Shown: piece by piece, positions 6,139-10,120 of the stretch
Layout: each line of letters opens with the position of its first letter
Numbering within the stretch: position 1 is the first letter of the stretch
Assembly: GCA_004335635.1 (NCBI GenBank)
Contig: QAXH01002995.1
Location: forward strand, 1 to 10,120
Reading direction: 5' to 3'
Length of the DNA: 10,120 nt
Source: Chloromonas sp. AAM2
Taxonomy: Eukaryota > Chlorophyta > Chlorophyceae > Chlamydomonadales > Chlamydomonadaceae
The notes under the pieces: generated by a model
Databases searched by the model: none
What the model was told of the DNA's origin: nothing
Seen by the model: the letters and a program-made list of their open reading frames with translations, nothing else
Program-made: the position numbers and the translations under genes

Positions 6139-8190
6139 AACAGGATGATAAAGATTACCAGTAAACCAGTGAGGCAGCAACGGAGAAGATCGTTGGCACA
6201 CCAGTAAGGAGCCTGTCAGACGAGGAGGAGGCCGTTGTGGCGCAAACAAGGCGGCCACATGGATGGAAGGAAGCATGTGACTGCGTCAGCTTCCATTGCA
6301 TCCTACACGGCACTTAAACAACACAGCGCGTGCTCCCGGTTGATTCCGTGCCCACCATGCCCAGCCCTCCTGGGAGAGAGGATGACCCTACCTGTGCTCG
6401 CTTGTTTCCTCCGGGCTTCATTCCTCAGACCAAAAACACTCTTCCTTGTACCACCACGGATAGCCTGACCGACCTGCGTGGGTTTTGGCTTCGCCCAGCC
6501 ATGCTGACTACAGTACAGCAGTACAGCAGTACATGGGTTTGCTCAATTTCTTTCTAGGTTTTGGAAGAGCAGGGTGGGGGCTCCTTTGTTCCATTTCCCT
6601 GTGCTCTCAAGAGGCATGACACATCACAGGGAGGTATACGGCGTATCGCACAGACGTCAATGCAGTGTGAAAATCATCGGTCACTCAAGTGAGACAGAGT
6701 GTGGTTGGGATCTGATCTCCGCATCAGCTCACTCTTGCGGGCCTGCCACCTCGTAACCATGCGATCCAGTGAGGCTGGTTTGACCATGCCGGCCTGACAC
6801 TACCTGAGAGCGCTTGCGAGGCGAGTACCTGTGGCTCGTTCTTCCAGAGTTGCGTGCACACTGTGTGAGAGTGGTGATTGGCCGTTTGGTCAGTGGTTGA
6901 GTGATCTGAGTTGAGTTGCGCAGAGGTGAGAAGGTGTGGTACGGCTTGGAGGCTCATTTCAGGCCTAGCAAATGACAATTCATTTGTAGGGCACTCATCA
7001 GCTGCACCTTGCAGGCCTTGATGCAGTGTGGTGAGGCGTGTCATCCCCCAAAACTTGACTTTTCTCCTTTACCCTGACTGGGGATTCACGCGAGATTTGT
7101 GCAGAGCGCTGGTGACGGTGCATCAGTTGCACGTTATGACGGTGGATCGGTTGCACCTGCTGCTGCGTCAGTGTCCGTGCAGCGGAGCACCCTCCTGCGG
7201 CGCGGGTACCGTGAGAGATGCACCCAGATGAAGGGTGCGGTACATACAGTACAGCTTCCTTGGTTTACAATAGGGCTGATTAGCTGCTTGCGAGGTTGGA
7301 GGAGTAGTTGATGGCGTGCTTGCTTGATGCGGCGCTAGTGAGCCATTGCTACTGCTTGTTGGCTTTTCGTGTGACAGTAAGGGCAGGGCAATTCCTTGGT
7401 TCACGTTTTTGCAGGCCGGGCAAGACATCGGACAGTGCAGTAGGCGTCAGTGACGAGGAGCAATACATACAGACTACAGTAGGGGCCCCACATGCATGAG
7501 ACGTCCCATGCACGAGACGGGGCTGGATCATGGTAGTGTAGGCACAAGGCATCAGCATCATGAGTGTGTGCATGTGTCATGCTGACACGGCAGGAGCTGC
7601 TGAGAAAAGGAACGTTGTGTGTGTTTGTTTGGGGGTCAGCAGCTGCAAAACTCATCCGCATGCATAGTTCAAGCAGCATTGCTTTGCTCCTGCAATCGTG
7701 GAGTTTGAATTGATATGTGCCCTCAAGGAAGCAGTGTGCCCTCGGGCCAAGCAAAGGAAGAGGCATTGTTACCAGCTTGCATTCAAATTTCCTTCTTGGC
7801 ATTGGATGGCAGACGTTGGCATTCAAAAACCTTCTCTTGGCAAGAGATAGGAGACGTGAAACATTTTGAAACGTGCATGTGCAGTGCTTCTAATTCCGCA
7901 GGGACTTCCAGAGCTGGTCACAAGTGGCGAATTGCTTAGCTCGCCTTAACGTGTTTGGGTATCCAACTGTCAATGTCCAGCACAGAGCTCTCAAAGTTTT
8001 TGCCGTGTCATTATTGACAACACTAGTCATTATTGAATTGAGAAGAGGAACTTGAGGGGAGGGATGAGTTTGGGACGCCATGAAAACGATTGTGTCGTTG
8101 TAACATCACACCTGCAAATTGTCCCAGAACTGGCAAACTTCCTTTTTTGGGGCTGCATCTGGCCTTACACGTAATAGAATAATGCAGCTT
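6139..8190. other. 3' flank of the esterase gene; no further gene recognised
   Basis: This must begin with the 3'UTR, but its end is not visible: by eye the first TGTAA (the polyadenylation word usual in volvocine algae) is at 8099-8103, about 2 kb away, and I saw no AATAAA. Contents include a hairpin CAAATGA-CAAT-TCATTTG (6969-6986) and the near-duplicate CATGCATGAGACG / CATGCACGAGACG around 7492-7520. Open frames on both strands lack family motifs or exon-like base composition. Confidence 0.55.
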
Positions 8191-8196
8191 GTTCCT

Positions 8197-8250
8197 CTTC
8201 AGAACATGCATGTGGCTCAAGAGCTTCAGAACGTGCATGTGGCTCAAGAG
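8197..8250. repeat. 27-bp tandem duplication
   Basis: Two copies (8197-8223 and 8224-8250) differ at a single base (A/G at the tenth position). The unit is a multiple of three and keeps a 207-codon minus-strand frame open, so that it would encode LLSHMHVLK twice. Confidence 0.93.
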
Positions 8251-9015
8251 TTGTAAGGGAGGCCTGAGCAGTTTTCCCAGTTCTACCAAACGTTCAGCGC
8301 TTCTCTCTTTTTGGCCGCCACCCTTTGGAGAGACCTTCAATTCCGCCTCAGCCAACAGCGGACGACTGATGAGACAGTCAGACACATGGTATGACGCCCA
8401 TGATTCTGCATGCCAGGAGCGACCAAAATGCCCGTGTATCTGATCATCATTGTGCGCAAGTGAGACAACGGTACCACACAGAGCCTTGGAGCGTTGGTTA
8501 CCTTTGTGACCTGCTGACCTCACATTGCCTGCATGAAAAGGGACCCCTAATCCTGGTTCATGGACAAGCATGGTAGAGCAGCATATCTGCAGCCTCACTG
8601 CCTTGCGTGGTGTGCATTGGTGGTTGTTGTTGGCATGCAGGGTCACTGCGGCGCTGCGTGCAAGCTGATCAGAGGAGCACCTATCCGAACGTCCATTGAC
8701 ATGCTGGGCAACGTCGGCCCAGTGGGTGTTCTCCTAATGGTTATCACAGTCGTGTGACCTCCCGTCTCCTCACTTGCAACCCTCGGGAAATGGAGCACAG
8801 GAGTTTCGAGTACCCCAGGACACAGAGAACACACGGGCCACTGATCTTGTGCTACCCGCAGGCGTTTAGGCTTTTACAGTTCGTTCTTGCGTTCATTTCC
8901 CCACGCTACCTTTTGCGGGGGATTGCGGGGGTTTCTTCTCCACCAACAGAACTGGTGACCCGTGAGGGGAACTGTTGGGTTTGATGTAACCTTACTAAGC
9001 AAATCTATTATGATG
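8251..9015. other. Unassigned intergenic stretch
   Basis: No supportable gene. A plus-strand frame at 8560-8757 ends in a hydrophobic run (GPVGVLLMVITVV), but it has no recognisable family and no initiation context. The left break of the retroelement remnant lies near 9015. Confidence 0.45.
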
Positions 9016-9192
9016 CCGTTTCACTGCTTCTCTTTCCAGTGGGCTCATGCGGTACATGCGTCTAAAGGGTGGACTTGCACCTGGCTCTAGGTTGATGATT
9101 TGTCCAACTCCTCCGTCTGATGGTAAGCCTTTAGGGTCCTTGAACACATCTGGGTACTTGTCCAAAACGGCTGGGATTCCGCAAGCAAGCAT
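9016..9192 (-). pseudogene. Reverse transcriptase N terminus, truncated
   Basis: IPAVLDKYPDVFKDPKGLP, INLEPGASPPFRRMYRMSP and LEREAVKR are the standard lead-in of Ty3/gypsy RT (Y-x-D-V-F ... P-G-x-x-P-x-R-x-x-Y-R-[ML]-S-P-x-E). The match stops there; the next residues (HHNRFA, stop) do not continue the family, and the F/YxDD active site is absent from the window. Confidence 0.88.
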
Positions 9193-9460
9193 TCAGGTTC
9201 AGTTTGAGCTGCAGCTATAGCACCCATTCCTGCAACGAAACCTTCCCGCGGCTGCTCGTTTGGTGGTTGAGTTGTTGGCACAAACTGAGGCCAGAAACCG
9301 TTTTGCAACATGTTTTAGCATCTTGCTGGCTTGCTTCAGCGTGATGAGTGACGGTGGGGGGGTCTACGCAGGGCGTGATTAGAAGTTTGGGATCAACCAT
9401 ATCTGGCAGGGGTTCTAGGTCTGGTTTAAGCTCAATGGTTTTGCCACCGTGGTGAACTGC
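9190..9460 (-). pseudogene. Protease-RT linker, frameshifted
   Basis: GGKTIELKPDLEPL and MVDPKLLITP (about 9370-9450) follow the protease in a different frame; GFWPQFVPTTQPPNEQP (about 9250-9305) then needs another frame. The sequence is compatible with a spacer between protease and RT, but has no catalytic motif. It serves mainly to show how many indels the element has gathered. Confidence 0.6.
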
Positions 9461-9464
9461 AGAG

Positions 9465-9857
9465 GTTTATGCCGATGTGTTGGAGCCAATTACACCCCGA
9501 TATGATGTCAACATCTTCAAGCACGTCATCTAACAGGTACGCTGCGACTTCATTGTGCCAACCTGGTATGGTGAGTTTGCCAGCAATGGTTTCTGTGAAG
9601 ATCTTATGGAGTGATTGAACCGGTTAGGGGCTGATCAGGTGTGATTGCAAAACCATGCAGGTGGCGAACGTTACACCAGAGTCCGTGATCTTGACACCAG
9701 CCAGATTCATCTGAAACTGAAACGTGATACCTGGCGCATGTGACGTTTTGGGAAAGGAAGCCAAAATTGGATCAGCACGCGAATTACACGGGCGGTTCAC
9801 TGTGTCGGCAGTTACACCAGCATGCCATTCGGACAGCTGGGCAGATTCCTAGTTGCC
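9465..9857 (-). pseudogene. Retroelement aspartic protease, interrupted by a stop
   Basis: In a frame offset from gag, the sequence reads through VNRPCNSRADPILASF and then VKITDSGVTF, where D-S-G (9675-9683) is the active-site triplet of retropepsins (the family norm is DSGAT; here DSGVT). After an in-frame TAA (9624-9626) it continues in the same frame with IAGKLTIPGWHNEV and LEDVDIISGCNWLQHIGINL, matching the family's C-terminal D-[IV]-I-x-G-x-x-W-L motif. Non-functional because of the stop and the frameshift near 9460. Confidence 0.8.
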
Positions 9858-10120
9858 AGCATTCTGATGTGGAGGGGTAATTGACCCTCGGGCCTGTGGA
9901 AGGCTGTGGTGGTGATGGCACACTTCCTGATCATGTGACTTGGGCTACCACAACGAATGCATTTCCCATCCCTCATCCACTGGCCCTTGACGGCTGCTCT
10001 TGCTGCTGGCACACTAGCATAGCCCATAACGTCACGTCTGGCACGTAGCGGTGGCTGATGCGTGTGGTGAAACGGACGCTTGTTAGACGGCAGTGCAGCC
10101 ATCCTGGCTTCGAAGCAACA
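9812..10120 (-). pseudogene. gag C-terminal part with CCHC zinc knuckle (partial, open at the right edge)
   Basis: The frame is open from the window edge to a TAA at 9812. At 9920-9961 it encodes C-I-R-C-G-S-P-S-H-M-I-R-K-C, a perfect CX2CX4HX4C knuckle that binds nucleic acid in retroelement nucleocapsids. It is preceded by AVKGQWMRDGK, as is common in Ty3/gypsy gag proteins. The upstream sequence is rich in Arg, His and Pro. This part alone has no disabling change in view. Confidence 0.85.

Larger units (their letters stand above)
9016..10120 (-). mobile_element. Decayed Ty3/gypsy-type LTR retrotransposon fragment
   Basis: Reading leftwards on the minus strand gives gag C terminus with zinc knuckle, aspartic protease, linker, and the first ~45 residues before and into reverse transcriptase. 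This is the Ty3/gypsy gag-pol order. The frame changes between gag and protease (~9815-9858), between protease and linker (~9460), in the linker (~9310) and before RT (~9190), and there is a TAA at 9624-9626. The RT stops resembling the family after about 9016, before any catalytic motif. No LTR is visible in the window; the element continues past the right edge on its gag side. Confidence 0.88.

Noticed and set aside
7401..7826. 141-codon minus-strand frame
   Set aside because: Low-information Met/His/Cys-rich sequence without motifs and with no supporting splice or start signals.
8560..8757. Plus-strand frame ending in a hydrophobic run
   Set aside because: No family resemblance and no splice or start context; hydrophobic runs of this size occur by chance.
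8795..8815. Possible tRNA B-box-like GTTTCGAGTACCCC
   Set aside because: It does not fit the B-box consensus exactly, and no acceptor stem or A-box is found at a suitable distance.

Overview
The window looks like nuclear DNA of a green alga (Chlorophyta, most likely a Chlamydomonas/Volvox-type alga). Exons are short and GC-rich, introns are many and long with canonical GT-AG ends, micro- and minisatellites are abundant, and the one real gene pairs a starch-binding module with an esterase. The lineage is an inference from style and content, since no taxonomic marker is present.

One host gene fills about 369-6138 on the + strand. I joined nine exons by reading frame, splice signal and protein motif: 369-422, 933-1011, 1382-1602, 1857-1932, 2166-2295, 3812-3894, 4209-4339, 4731-4953 and 6013-6138. 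The splice yields 373 residues and a stop without any frame conflict. The first ~45 residues are the C-terminal half of a CBM25-type (CBM25/CBM53) starch-binding module. The rest is a complete alpha/beta-hydrolase of the Fes/IroE/esterase-D type, with a G-G-S-F-G nucleophile elbow and a G-x-x-H-x-E histidine motif. The 5' end of the gene, including the start codon and the first half of the CBM, lies upstream of the window or in an exon I could not identify.

The introns carry most of the structural novelty. The 1516-bp intron 2296-3811 holds a 1115-bp non-autonomous hAT-like DNA transposon (2536-3650) with 11-bp perfect terminal inverted repeats and a perfect 8-bp target-site duplication. The 1059-bp intron 4954-6012 holds a 445-bp TA-flanked MITE (5431-5875) with 22-bp imperfect inverted repeats. 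Intron 423-932 contains a nine-unit 13-bp minisatellite. Other introns have GT-, CA-, TTGG- and GTTT-type simple repeats.

From 6139 to about 9015 I find no supportable gene, only small repeats. From about 9016 to the right edge, on the - strand, lies a decayed Ty3/gypsy retrotransposon fragment in the order gag zinc knuckle, aspartic protease, start of reverse transcriptase. It has several frameshifts, one internal stop, and a break within the first part of the RT. It continues beyond the window on the gag side.
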